Position numbers and translations under genes: made by a program. From the NCBI GenBank assembly GCA_937127205.1, contig CAKZLS010000043.1:1-8002 (forward strand): DNA of 8,002 nucleotides. Direction: 5' to 3'. The notes under the pieces are model-generated. The model saw nothing but the letters and a program-made list of their open reading frames with translations, searched no databases and was not told where the DNA came from. This stretch comes from an uncultured Rhodospirillales bacterium (GTDB lineage Bacteria; Pseudomonadota; Alphaproteobacteria; Rhodospirillales; Defluviicoccaceae). Of the stretch, positions 1 through 7,773 are shown piece by piece (the stretch's first letter is position 1; each line of letters opens with the position of its first letter).

Positions 1-331
1 AAGGCCGGGTGTACGTCTTTTCGATATGGACCCGCGCACGGTCCACCAGGTGCGCATAGTTCACGCCCGCCGGGCAGGTGGTCATGCACGAGAGGCAGGT
101 GAGGCAGCGATCCAGATGCTTGACCACCCCTGGCGTAGCCGGCCCGCCCGACTCCAGCATGGTCTTAGCGAGATAGATGCGTCCCCGCGGACTGTCCCGT
201 TCGTCGCCGAGCAGCAAGTAGGTGGGGCAGGTGGCGAGGCACATGCCGCAATGTACGCACGTGCGCAGAATGTCGTTGGCCTCTTGAATCCCGGCGTCGG
301 CGAGTTGAACGTCGGTAAACTGCGTTCGCAT
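1..331 (-). CDS. glcF: Glycolate oxidase iron-sulfur subunit GlcF (5' part; gene runs off the left edge)
   Basis: The first 110 codons are present. GlcF is the iron-sulfur subunit of the membrane-associated glycolate dehydrogenase, passing electrons from the flavin subunits GlcD and GlcE towards quinone. Two ferredoxin-type [4Fe-4S] motifs are visible: CVHCGMCLATCP (Cys25, 28, 31, 35) and CLTCLSCMTTCP (Cys76, 79, 82, 86). Between them is the family segment PTYLLLGDERDSPRGRIYL. This matches the N-terminal half of GlcF; the C-terminal CCG-type (DUF224) repeats would lie outside the window. The ATG is 4 bases after the glcE stop, with GAGGG about 11 bases upstream, so it is translated from the same operon message as glcE. 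The pattern is shared with LutA/GlpC-type proteins, but the glcD-glcE context settles GlcF. Confidence 0.95.
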   Translation of the reverse strand, partial: MRTQFTDVQLADAGIQEANDILRTCVHCGMCLATCPTYLLLGDERDSPRGRIYLAKTMLESGGPATPGVVKHLDRCLTCLSCMTTCPAGVNYAHLVDRARVHIEKTYTRP

Positions 332-335
332 GACC

Positions 336-1574
336 CTAAACGCCCTCGTACATTCGGCCCGGGTTGAGCACCCGCGCGGGATCGAAACCGTCCTTGACCC
401 GCCGTGTCAAAGCGGCAAGGGGAGCAGGTTGCGGCTGGAACACCGGAACGCGCGCCCGCACCTCGGGCTCGGCACGAATCAGGGTCGCATATCCGCCACT
501 CTTGGCCACTGCGTCCCGAACCAACTCATGACGGGCGTCCGGGGCCGACGGAAGGCTTATCCATATCAGACCACCGCCCCAATCGTAGAAGCATTGGCCG
601 TCCGTCCCCGACAAAAGCGCCGCGGCAACGGCGGTGCCGACCGTGGGCGGAACCGACATTTTCCAAATCTGCCGTTCGCGATCGCGGACGAAAAAGCCCA
701 CATCGCGGACCTCGGACCAAAATGCCAGAGAATGTTTCTTGCTCAGCTCTTCGACCGCGCCGAACGGTGCCAGAAGGCGGCGAATGGCTTCGCATCGGAC
801 TTCCACCGACGGCGCGGGTCCTTCGATGCGGATTGCGGTTACGGCGCCGCCCGCGGTGGCGATGGGCGAGATCTTGGAGAGCACGACAACATCGCTCGGC
901 AAATGGGCGGCACCGGACACCTCGTAGGGGCTCTGGAGGGCTTGAGTCAGTGCGCGCACGCCATCTTCGTCCCTGCACCCGAGCACGAGAACTGTTCGGG
1001 TTTCCTCCGGCGTCGGCAGAACGCGGACACTTACCTCGGTCATCACCGCGAGGGTTCCGAAGGATCCGGTAATCAACTTCGACAGATCGAACCCTGTGAC
1101 GTTCTTGATGACCCGGCCACCGGACTTGAACGGTTCGCTCCGCCCGCTGACCGCGTGAAACCCGAGAAGGTGGTCGCGAGCGGCGCCGGACCGAATCCGG
1201 CGGGGGCCCGCAAGATTGCAGGCGATCACGCCACCGAGCGTCCCGCCGTCGGACCCAAACCGCTTCGTCGGCGCGCCCAAGAGCCTTCCCAAGTGAGCGG
1301 GCTCGAAGGCTAGTTGCTGGTTGCTCTTGGCCAACGCCTGTTCGATCTTGTGAAGCGGCGTGGCCGCGCCGGCCGAAATCACCAGTTCCTCCGGCTCGTA
1401 AAGCGAAATATTCCGAAAGGCACCCAAGTTCAATTGGTTGGCGATCTCAACGTCTCGGCCGAGAGTCGATTTCGTCCCGCTGGCGGCGATCTGCAGCGAG
1501 TGTTTTCCGGCAACTGCCCATGTCACGGCCTCTGCCACCTGTTCGAGGGTATTGGGGCGGAAACTCTCGCTCAT
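336..1574 (-). CDS. glcE: Glycolate oxidase FAD-binding subunit GlcE
   Basis: Encodes 412 residues, within the range for alphaproteobacterial GlcE and longer than E. coli GlcE (about 350). It is the second flavoprotein subunit of glycolate dehydrogenase (glycolate to glyoxylate). The N-terminal PCMH-type FAD-binding domain occupies roughly residues 5-190. Signatures are GGTLGGVIACN (110-120), GGRVIKNVTGFDL (152-164) and SFGTLAVMTEVSVRVLP (171-187). The C-terminus ends FDPARVLNPGRMY, the usual end of FAD-linked oxidases of this family. The ATG at 1574 has AAAAGG five bases upstream and lies 38 bases after the glcD stop; the stop is 4 bases before glcF. These spacings indicate one glcDEF transcript. 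GlcE lacks the HAGDGNLHP metal-site motif seen in GlcD, as expected for this subunit. Confidence 0.95.
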   Translation of the reverse strand: MSESFRPNTLEQVAEAVTWAVAGKHSLQIAASGTKSTLGRDVEIANQLNLGAFRNISLYEPEELVISAGAATPLHKIEQALAKSNQQLAFEPAHLGRLLGAPTKRFGSDGGTLGGVIACNLAGPRRIRSGAARDHLLGFHAVSGRSEPFKSGGRVIKNVTGFDLSKLITGSFGTLAVMTEVSVRVLPTPEETRTVLVLGCRDEDGVRALTQALQSPYEVSGAAHLPSDVVVLSKISPIATAGGAVTAIRIEGPAPSVEVRCEAIRRLLAPFGAVEELSKKHSLAFWSEVRDVGFFVRDRERQIWKMSVPPTVGTAVAAALLSGTDGQCFYDWGGGLIWISLPSAPDARHELVRDAVAKSGGYATLIRAEPEVRARVPVFQPQPAPLAALTRRVKDGFDPARVLNPGRMYEGV

Positions 1575-1612
1575 CGGCGCCTTTTCATATCAATCCGGTC
1601 CGGCCAACGGCA

Positions 1613-3100
1613 TCAGAACCGCGGGATATCCGGGAACTTCAGCTGGCCATGATGGACATGCATCCGTCCCAGTTCGGCGCAGCGGTGGAGCGTGGGGTAA
1701 ACCTTGCCGGGGTTCAGCAATCCATCGGCATCGAAGGCGCACTTGAGGCGTTGCTGCTGTTTCATGTCGTCTTCGCTGAACATCTCACCCATCAGGTCAC
1801 GCTTTTCCACGCCGACCCCGTGCTCACCGGTCAACACGCCACCCACCTTCACGCACAGCCGCAGAATGTCACCGCCGAACTCCTCGGCTTTTTCCAATTC
1901 ACCCGGGGTATTGGCGTCGTAGAGGATCAGCGGATGCAGATTGCCGTCGCCGGCGTGGAACACGTTGGCGCAGCGCAGACCGAAGCGTTCGGACATCTCG
2001 GCGATACCGTTAAGGACTTCGGGCATGCGGTGGCGGGGGATCGTCCCGTCCATGCAGAGGTAATCGGGCGAGATCCGGCCCATGGCGCCGAAGGCGGCCT
2101 TACGCCCGGCCCAGAACGTTTGGCGTTCCTCTTCGCTCTGGCTGACCCGCAGGTGAACCGCGCCGACCTTGCGGGCGATGTCCTCCACACTCTCGATCAG
2201 GTGCGTGACCTCGGCCTCGGGGCCGTCCAGCTCGACGATCAGCAGCGCCTCCACGTCGAGCGGATATCCCGCGTGCACGAAATTCTCGGCAGCGTGAATG
2301 GCCGGCTTGTCCATCATTTCCATGCCGCCGGGAATGATGCCGGCACCGATGACGTCGGCCACGCACTGTCCGGCCGCGCTTGCCGATTGAAAACCGATCA
2401 GCAGCGCGCGCGCGGTTGCGGGCGCCCGCAATATCCGCACCGTCACCTCGGTGATCACGCCAAGCAGACCTTCCGATCCGGTGAGGACACCGAGCAGGTC
2501 ATAACCGCCACTGTCCAGCTGCTTGCCACCAAGTCGGACGACCTCGCCGTTAATCAGCACCATTTCCACGCCAAGCACGTTGTTGGTGGTCAGTCCATAC
2601 TTCAGGCAGTGCACGCCGCCGGCGTTCTCGGCCACATTGCCGCCGATGGTGCAGGCGATCTGGCTCGACGGATCGGGAGCGTAGTAGAAGCCGCGATGGG
2701 AGACCGCGCCGGTGATGGCTAGATTGGTGACACCCGGCTGTACAACAGCGCAGCGGTTATCGAAGTCCACCTCGAGGACGCGATTGAACTTGCCGAGACC
2801 GAGGATGATGCCGTCCGCGAGCGGCAAAGCGCCACCGGACAGCGATGTTCCGGCGCCGCGCGGAACCACCTTGATTCCGTTTTCGTGGCAATACCGCAGC
2901 ACGCCGGACACCTGTGCGGTGTTGGCCGGCAACACGACGATCAGCGGGATCTGCTGGTAGGCGGTCAGGCCGTCGGATTCATAGACGCGGAGTTCGTCCT
3001 CGTCGGCAATGACGCCGTCGCCGGAAACGATGGCGCTCAGATCCTTGGCGATCCGCACGCGCCCCGCAATGACGTCCGTGTCCGGTTCCGGCATGCGCAT
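1613..3100 (-). CDS. glcD: Glycolate oxidase catalytic FAD subunit GlcD
   Basis: Encodes 495 residues, close to E. coli GlcD (499). GlcD is the FAD-dependent catalytic subunit that oxidises glycolate (and often D-lactate) to the 2-oxo acid. FAD-binding PCMH domain about residues 45-225: PRGAGTSLSGG (80-90), CTIGGNVAENAGG (150-162) and SEGLLGVITEVTVR (209-222). FAD-oxidase C-terminal domain about 230-470: the active-site metal motif FHAGDGNLHP (381-390), GGVLTGEHGVGVEKR (420-434) and LNPGKVYP (462-469). About 26 extra residues follow the usual end, ending in a His-rich HVHH stretch. The frame stays open to 3208, but the ATG at 3100 is chosen because GGGAGG lies six bases upstream and homology begins there. 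A second ATG two codons later is less well placed. First gene of glcDEF. Confidence 0.97.
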   Translation of the reverse strand: MRMPEPDTDVIAGRVRIAKDLSAIVSGDGVIADEDELRVYESDGLTAYQQIPLIVVLPANTAQVSGVLRYCHENGIKVVPRGAGTSLSGGALPLADGIILGLGKFNRVLEVDFDNRCAVVQPGVTNLAITGAVSHRGFYYAPDPSSQIACTIGGNVAENAGGVHCLKYGLTTNNVLGVEMVLINGEVVRLGGKQLDSGGYDLLGVLTGSEGLLGVITEVTVRILRAPATARALLIGFQSASAAGQCVADVIGAGIIPGGMEMMDKPAIHAAENFVHAGYPLDVEALLIVELDGPEAEVTHLIESVEDIARKVGAVHLRVSQSEEERQTFWAGRKAAFGAMGRISPDYLCMDGTIPRHRMPEVLNGIAEMSERFGLRCANVFHAGDGNLHPLILYDANTPGELEKAEEFGGDILRLCVKVGGVLTGEHGVGVEKRDLMGEMFSEDDMKQQQRLKCAFDADGLLNPGKVYPTLHRCAELGRMHVHHGQLKFPDIPRF

Positions 3101-3106
3101 CCGACA

Positions 3107-3112
3107 CCTCCC
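3107..3112 (-). promoter_or_regulatory. Shine-Dalgarno site of glcD
   Basis: GGGAGG six bases before the ATG at 3100. It decides the glcD start against the upstream in-frame TTG at 3208, which has no such site and would add 36 non-homologous residues. Confidence 0.85.
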
Positions 3113-3129
3113 ATTTCCGCAAAATTGCC

Positions 3130-3149
3130 TTCGGCCTAAAGCGGCCGAA
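3130..3149 (-). promoter_or_regulatory. Stem-loop in the glcD leader
   Basis: On the minus strand TTCGGCC (3149-3143) and GGCCGAA (3136-3130) form a perfect 7-bp stem around a 6-base GCTTTA loop, ending 29 bases before the glcD ATG. Flanking AAATTG (3160-3155) and CAATTT (3127-3122) can extend the stem past an asymmetric internal loop. A short TTTT follows at 3124-3121. It could be a weak terminator after rpmJ, an attenuator, or a structured leader controlling glcD. The short T run and the closeness to the glcD ribosome site argue against a plain terminator. Confidence 0.5.
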
Positions 3150-3159
3150 TTGATCAATT
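3148..3159. promoter_or_regulatory. 12-bp perfect palindrome upstream of glcD, candidate operator
   Basis: AATTGATCAATT reads the same on both strands and lies 48-59 bases upstream of the glcD start. GntR/FadR-family regulators of 2-hydroxyacid operons (GlcC, LldR, PdhR) bind palindromes with AATTG/CAATT-type half-sites, so a glycolate-responsive operator is a reasonable guess. The usual FadR-type core (GT-N3-AC) is not present, and no regulator gene lies in this window. I found no convincing sigma70 -35/-10 pair next to it. Confidence 0.35.
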
Positions 3160-3274
3160 TAGGGTTTCGGAAGGGCGAGCGAAAGCCCAACAACGAAAAA
3201 CACGACAAACCGCCCCGCGGAAGCCACGGATAGCACGCTTACGGGTTAGGTCAGACGTGATTAATTTGAGAGAA

Positions 3275-3400
3275 TCAGCCTTGGCGGGTTTTAAAACGCG
3301 GGTGGCGTTTGTTGATCACATAAAGCCGCCCTTTGCGCCGCACGACGACGCAATCACGCTGGCGAACCTTCGCCGACCGAATGGAGTGTCTTACTTTCAT
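3275..3400 (-). CDS. rpmJ: 50S ribosomal protein L36 (bL36), 41 aa
   Basis: A 41-codon gene reads MKVRHSIRSAKVRQRDCVVV then RRKGRLYVINKRHPRFKTRQG. This is full-length bL36, a small basic protein of the large ribosomal subunit. The start MKVR-S, the central RRKGRLYVINK and the end RFKTRQG are the family signature. It is the form without the zinc-binding Cys/Cys/Cys/His set (only Cys17 is present), usual in alphaproteobacteria. The ATG at 3400 is preceded by a weak GGAAA about nine bases upstream. A consensus sigma70 promoter lies in the gap after gatA (3454-3482), so it is probably its own unit, though gatA read-through is possible. It sits where gatB is normally expected. Confidence 0.93.
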   Translation of the reverse strand: MKVRHSIRSAKVRQRDCVVVRRKGRLYVINKRHPRFKTRQG

Positions 3401-3453
3401 TGTCTTTTTCCGTCTATCGCTAGATTAGTGCCATGGTCGGCAGTGTGGGCCGG

Positions 3454-3482
3454 ACGATACGGTTTCAGCGGCAAACTGTCAA
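3454..3482 (-). promoter_or_regulatory. Sigma70-type promoter for rpmJ
   Basis: On the minus strand a perfect TTGACA (3482-3477), a 17-base spacer and TATCGT (3459-3454, 4 of 6 matches to TATAAT). This predicts a start near 3447 and a leader of about 47 bases before the rpmJ ATG at 3400. The -35 begins 18 bases after the gatA stop codon. Confidence 0.7.
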
Positions 3483-3500
3483 CTTTGGGCAAATCGGCGC

Positions 3501-4960
<1,460 letters not shown>

Positions 4961-4964
<4 letters not shown>

Positions 4965-5248
4965 TCCACAACCTTCGGAACGGTGTAGAACGCATCCACG
5001 CCATCCGGCGCGTTGGCCAGGACCGCGTCCGGCCGATCGCCATCGTTGACCACGTCTTCGCGCAGGTCGGGAATGGTCTCGGTCACGCTTGTCATGGGCG
5101 CGACGCCGTCGGTATCCACCTCGGCGAGCTGTTCCACCCAGCCGATAATGGCCGAAAGCTCATGGGCAAGGGGCTCGAGCGTTTCGTCGGCCACACGGAT
5201 GCGCGCCAGCAGGGCGATGTTCTTTACGGTATCGATGTCCAGCGACAT
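4961..5248 (-). CDS. gatC: Asp-tRNA(Asn)/Glu-tRNA(Gln) amidotransferase subunit C
   Basis: Encodes 95 residues, the standard GatC size. GatC is the small non-catalytic belt subunit that wraps around GatA and GatB and stabilises the amidotransferase. Family features are VKNIALLARIRV (8-19), the ELSAIIGWVEQLAEVDTDGV stretch (30-49) and the C-terminal R.D.V...........NAP.....F.TVPKVVE pattern (63-95). The ATG at 5248 is chosen because homology begins at MSLDIDTV and GGAA lies eight bases upstream. An upstream in-frame TTG (5278) would add ten unsupported residues. The stop overlaps the gatA start by ATGA. A candidate promoter lies at 5337-5365. Confidence 0.95.
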
Positions 5249-5336
5249 GGAGCGTGTTCCAACTAGACGGGCTTGCAAATATGAACGGCGGGTTCAGGGA
5301 CGACTTCGATGGTTTACGCATAAAAATGCGGCCCGG

Positions 5337-5365
5337 AACCTATCACCGGTCCCCGGTCAGTGCAA
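5337..5365 (-). promoter_or_regulatory. Probable sigma70 promoter for gatCA
   Basis: TTGCAC (5365-5360), 17-base spacer, TAGGTT (5342-5337) on the minus strand, about 90 bases upstream of gatC. Spacing is ideal, but each hexamer matches consensus at only three of six positions. A small CGCAT-AAAA-ATGCG stem-loop (5317-5330) would lie in the leader. Confidence 0.45.
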
Positions 5366-5442
5366 GCGGAGGGGTGCCGCTCGACTAGAGCCGCTGACGA
5401 GGACACGCTCCACATCCGCGCCCGCGGCTCAGGACGTCGACA

Positions 5443-5856
5443 TTACGGCGCCGCGCCACCGTAGATCGGGACTCCATAAACGCCGTAGTAATCGTCGATC
5501 TTCTTGCCGACGGCACGATCGCGCCAGTCGGGTTCTGTTGCCCGATCATAGTGCGGCCCGCCTTCGAGTTGTTCGCGGGTCAGACGGATAACATAGCCGT
5601 CTCTCTCCACATCGTAGGTCAGGGCATCCCAGGGAAGCGGGTGGTAGCTCTCGCCCAAGCCGAGAAATCCGCCGAACGACATGACGGCGTACGATACCTT
5701 GCCCGTGTACTTGTCGATCATCAGCTTATCGACGGTTCCGAGTTTTTCGGCATCGGCGTTGTAGACAGGCGTGCCTTCGACCTTGTCGGCGGCAATTAGA
5801 GAAATCGTCTCATTCGCGACGAGTTCATCTTGGCTCAATTCGGATTTGTTTACCAT
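5443..5856 (-). CDS. PRC-barrel domain protein, probably stress-induced
   Basis: Encodes 137 residues. A single PRC-barrel (the fold of the photosynthetic reaction centre H subunit and RimM) spans about 19-96: SLIAADKVEGTPVYN, LGTVDKLMIDKYTGKVSYAV, FGGFLGLGESYHPLPWDALTYD and GYVIRLTREQL. The tail (101-137) is Tyr/Gly-rich and ends YYGVYGVPIYGGAAP. There is no signal peptide or membrane segment. PRC-barrel proteins of this size are common in alphaproteobacteria and often belong to stress regulons; their molecular role is mostly unknown. The ATG at 5856 is favoured by GGAGG five bases upstream; the longer open frame to 5970 includes promoter sequence. An EcfG-type promoter lies just upstream (5889-5913), so general stress control is the best inference. 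Confidence 0.9.
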   Translation of the reverse strand: MVNKSELSQDELVANETISLIAADKVEGTPVYNADAEKLGTVDKLMIDKYTGKVSYAVMSFGGFLGLGESYHPLPWDALTYDVERDGYVIRLTREQLEGGPHYDRATEPDWRDRAVGKKIDDYYGVYGVPIYGGAAP

Positions 5857-5861
5857 CACGT

Positions 5862-5866
5862 CCTCC
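5862..5866 (-). promoter_or_regulatory. Shine-Dalgarno site of the PRC-barrel gene
   Basis: GGAGG five bases before the ATG at 5856. It decides the start against the longer open frame, whose N-terminal part overlaps the promoter. Confidence 0.85.
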
Positions 5867-5888
5867 AAACATTGGTGGATAGGCATTG

Positions 5889-5913
5889 AACGTTTGGTCG
5901 CAACATTGGTTCC
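5889..5913 (-). promoter_or_regulatory. EcfG (general stress response) type promoter
   Basis: Minus strand GGAAC (5913-5909), 16 bases, CGTT (5892-5889). This is an exact match to the known consensus of the alphaproteobacterial EcfG/SigT/RpoE2 group (GGAAC-N16/17-CGTT). The predicted start, near 5882, gives a leader of about 25 bases with a strong ribosome site. It is placed to drive the PRC-barrel gene independently of the gene upstream. The evidence is motif and position only. Confidence 0.75.
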
Positions 5914-5979
5914 CACGCGGCTCCCGCATTTTCCTACTGATTTTATATATAGTCTGGGGCGCCCACGCATGGAGGATTG

Positions 5980-6846
5980 TTATCGTTCCAAGAGCGTGCG
6001 TACGGCCTCCAGATCTGTCGCATTGGCCGCGCCCTTGCGGCGGGAGATGTCCAGGGTGGCTTTGGCCAGTTCCCGGTAAAGGGCCAAGACGTCTCCGTCC
6101 CATTGGGCGAGTATGGCGATGTGCTTTCTCACCAGATCGGGATCGCCGCGCGCGATGGGGCCGGTGAGCGATACTTCGGGACCGTGCTCCATGTTGTTGC
6201 GCACGGTCTCCATCACCAACGGCCCCATTACTGCCAACGCCGTCGGGCGATCGACGCCGGCTTGCTCGAAGCATTTCAGGCCCGCATCCAGGACCGTGGT
6301 CAGGTAGTTGCACACGAACACGGTGGCGGCGTGATAGATCTCCTTATCTTCGGTCTTCAAAAGGAAGATCGTCGCGCCGCATCGTTCGAACAGATTTCCG
6401 ACGACGTCCAGGGCGCGATCTTCCCCTTCCGCGCCACAGAAGGTGCCAGCGAATGTTTCGATGCAGGCCTGCGGATCGGCAAAACTCTTCGCCGGATGAA
6501 TTGCGCACGTGGCAATACCGGCGTCGGAGAGCGGACCGAGCGCCGTGGATGACACTCCGCCGCTGCAATGAAAGGCAATGGTTCCGGGCGGCGCCGCGCC
6601 GGTTTGAGCGAGTTCGAGGGCGAGGGGATAAATGGCCGGATCGGACGCCGATATCATCCAGGTATCGGCGGATGTGAGCTCGCCGCTATCGGAGATGGGC
6701 CGGCCGCCGCCGATGAACGCCGCGGCCGCCTCGGCGTTTTGCTGCGACCGGTTCAGGATATCGCCGATTTCGCAGAGCCCATTGTCGCGAAACAGCCGGC
6801 CGAGGGTTCGGCCCACATGCCCGGCGCCGATGATGTTCAATCGCAT
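5980..6846 (-). CDS. Rossmann-fold / DUF2520 domain protein (putative oxidoreductase)
   Basis: Encodes 288 residues. The N-terminal Rossmann domain begins at once with LNIIGAGHVGRTLGRL (3-18), a dinucleotide-binding Gly motif. It continues with an SDP turn (68-70), AFHCSGGVSS (91-100) and AIHPAKSFAD (115-124). The C-terminal helical DUF2520 part has EIYHAATVFVCNYLTTVLDAG (169-189), CFEQAGVDRPTAL and LTGPIARGD (227-235). The layout resembles NAD(P)-dependent 2-domain dehydrogenases such as ProC or ketopantoate reductase, but the substrate is unknown. Two ATGs are possible: 6858 has no ribosome site, and 6846 has a weak GGA seven bases upstream and starts at the first strand, so I chose 6846. 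It lies about 90 bases downstream of the VOC gene in the same direction and may be cotranscribed. Confidence 0.87.
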   Translation of the reverse strand: MRLNIIGAGHVGRTLGRLFRDNGLCEIGDILNRSQQNAEAAAAFIGGGRPISDSGELTSADTWMISASDPAIYPLALELAQTGAAPPGTIAFHCSGGVSSTALGPLSDAGIATCAIHPAKSFADPQACIETFAGTFCGAEGEDRALDVVGNLFERCGATIFLLKTEDKEIYHAATVFVCNYLTTVLDAGLKCFEQAGVDRPTALAVMGPLVMETVRNNMEHGPEVSLTGPIARGDPDLVRKHIAILAQWDGDVLALYRELAKATLDISRRKGAANATDLEAVRTLLER

Positions 6847-6935
6847 GACAGTGTCCATCGCGTAGGTCGCACACCAGAAGGGTATGCGCCATCACGCGCG
6901 TCTATTGGCATCCTTGGACTCGAGAAAGACAGCGA

Positions 6936-7727
6936 CTACTGCGGCCCGCTCATGGCAATGACGGCAAACACCGCCCCTTGCGGATCGGCGAACACGGCGA
7001 ACCTGCCAACATCCGGTACGTCGGTCGGTGGTTTGACCACCGAACCGCCCAATTCCTCGACCTGCGCCGCGGCCTGGTCGCAATCCGTGACGGTAAAGTA
7101 AACCAGCCAGTGCGGCGGAGCGTCGCCCCACTCCTCGGTCATCTGTAACATTCCGGCGATCGAGCGGTCGCCGACCAGAAATTCGGTATACGAAACGCCG
7201 GGGATCGATGAGTCCTTGGCCTTCCAGTCAAAAAGCGCGGTGTAGAAGGATTGGGCCGCGGCATCATCGGTGGTGGCCAGTTCGGTCCAGCAGACGCTGC
7301 CTGGAACTCCTTCGAGTTGGGCGGCCCCTGGATGGGCGCTGTCGCGCTGCCACAAGGGGATGAACGCCCCCTGTGGATCGCGGAGCACCGCCATGCGGCC
7401 GGCATCTGGAATGTCGAACGGCTCCGTCACCACGGTCCCGCCAAGGTCCCGCGCCCGTGCCGCGGTCTCATCGCAGCTGTCCACTGCGACATAGGCGATC
7501 CAGTGCGGCGGGACTCCGTGGCTCTTGTCCTCTTCGCACAAGGTCATCATTCCGGCGACGTACTGGCCGTTGAGATCCAGCAAGGTATAAACGCCATCTT
7601 CGCCCATATCCCGGTCTTCGCGGCCCCACCCGAAAAAAGCGGCATAGAAGGTCTTGGCACCATCGGGATCGGGGGTGGCGAGATCGGCCCAGCAAAAAGC
7701 CCCGTGGTCATAGATGGTGTTGGTCAT
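6936..7727 (-). CDS. Two-domain VOC (glyoxalase/bleomycin-resistance/dioxygenase) family protein, Cfp30B-like
   Basis: Encodes 263 residues formed by two similar VOC modules, about 8-128 and 142-258. Matching pairs are FCWADLATPD / VCWTELATTD, FYAAFFGW / FYTALFDW, PPHWIAYVAV / PPHWLVYFTV and IPDAGRMAVLRDPQGA / VPDVGRFAVFADPQGA. This is the arrangement of mycobacterial Cfp30B (Rv0577) and actinobacterial hydroxylase-type VOC proteins. VOC proteins often bind a metal and act on small oxo compounds, but I cannot assign a substrate or be sure of metal ligands. The ATG at 7727 is fixed by GGGAGGG six bases upstream and by homology beginning there. The open frame to 7904 upstream is not homologous. 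The sequence upstream is occupied by a truncated dehydrogenase gene on the other strand. Confidence 0.9.
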   Translation of the reverse strand: MTNTIYDHGAFCWADLATPDPDGAKTFYAAFFGWGREDRDMGEDGVYTLLDLNGQYVAGMMTLCEEDKSHGVPPHWIAYVAVDSCDETAARARDLGGTVVTEPFDIPDAGRMAVLRDPQGAFIPLWQRDSAHPGAAQLEGVPGSVCWTELATTDDAAAQSFYTALFDWKAKDSSIPGVSYTEFLVGDRSIAGMLQMTEEWGDAPPHWLVYFTVTDCDQAAAQVEELGGSVVKPPTDVPDVGRFAVFADPQGAVFAVIAMSGPQ

Positions 7728-7733
7728 GGATTT

Positions 7734-7740
7734 CCCTCCC
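7734..7740 (-). promoter_or_regulatory. Shine-Dalgarno site of the VOC gene
   Basis: GGGAGGG six bases before the ATG at 7727. It decides this start against an in-frame extension of 59 codons. I see no convincing -35/-10 pair or EcfG motif between here and 8002. Confidence 0.8.
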
Positions 7741-7773
7741 ATTGAACTGTTCGTTTTTATGTCGTTAGCTTGC

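Noticed and set aside
330..1313. 327-codon plus-strand open frame opposite glcE
   Set aside because: It overlaps the fully supported glcE, has no family motifs, and is explained by GC-rich codon structure.
1520..2722. 400-codon open frame on the plus strand opposite glcD
   Set aside because: It is the mirror of glcD, whose minus-strand translation contains every GlcD motif. The plus-strand product has no recognisable domain; such long antisense frames are common in GC-rich genes.
3215..3229. CCGTGG-CTT-CCGCGG hairpin after rpmJ as a terminator
   Set aside because: The stem is short with a G-T pair, and the T-rich stretch starts several bases later and is interrupted. It was not strong enough to list.
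5388..5430. GAGCCGC / GCGGCTC inverted repeat downstream of the PRC-barrel gene as a terminator
   Set aside because: The loop is about 29 bases and no T run follows on the minus strand. Seven pairs at this distance are not persuasive.
5942..5951. ACTATATATAAAA stretch as a -10 for the PRC-barrel gene
   Set aside because: No acceptable -35 lies 16-18 bases upstream, and the exact EcfG motif closer to the gene is a better explanation.
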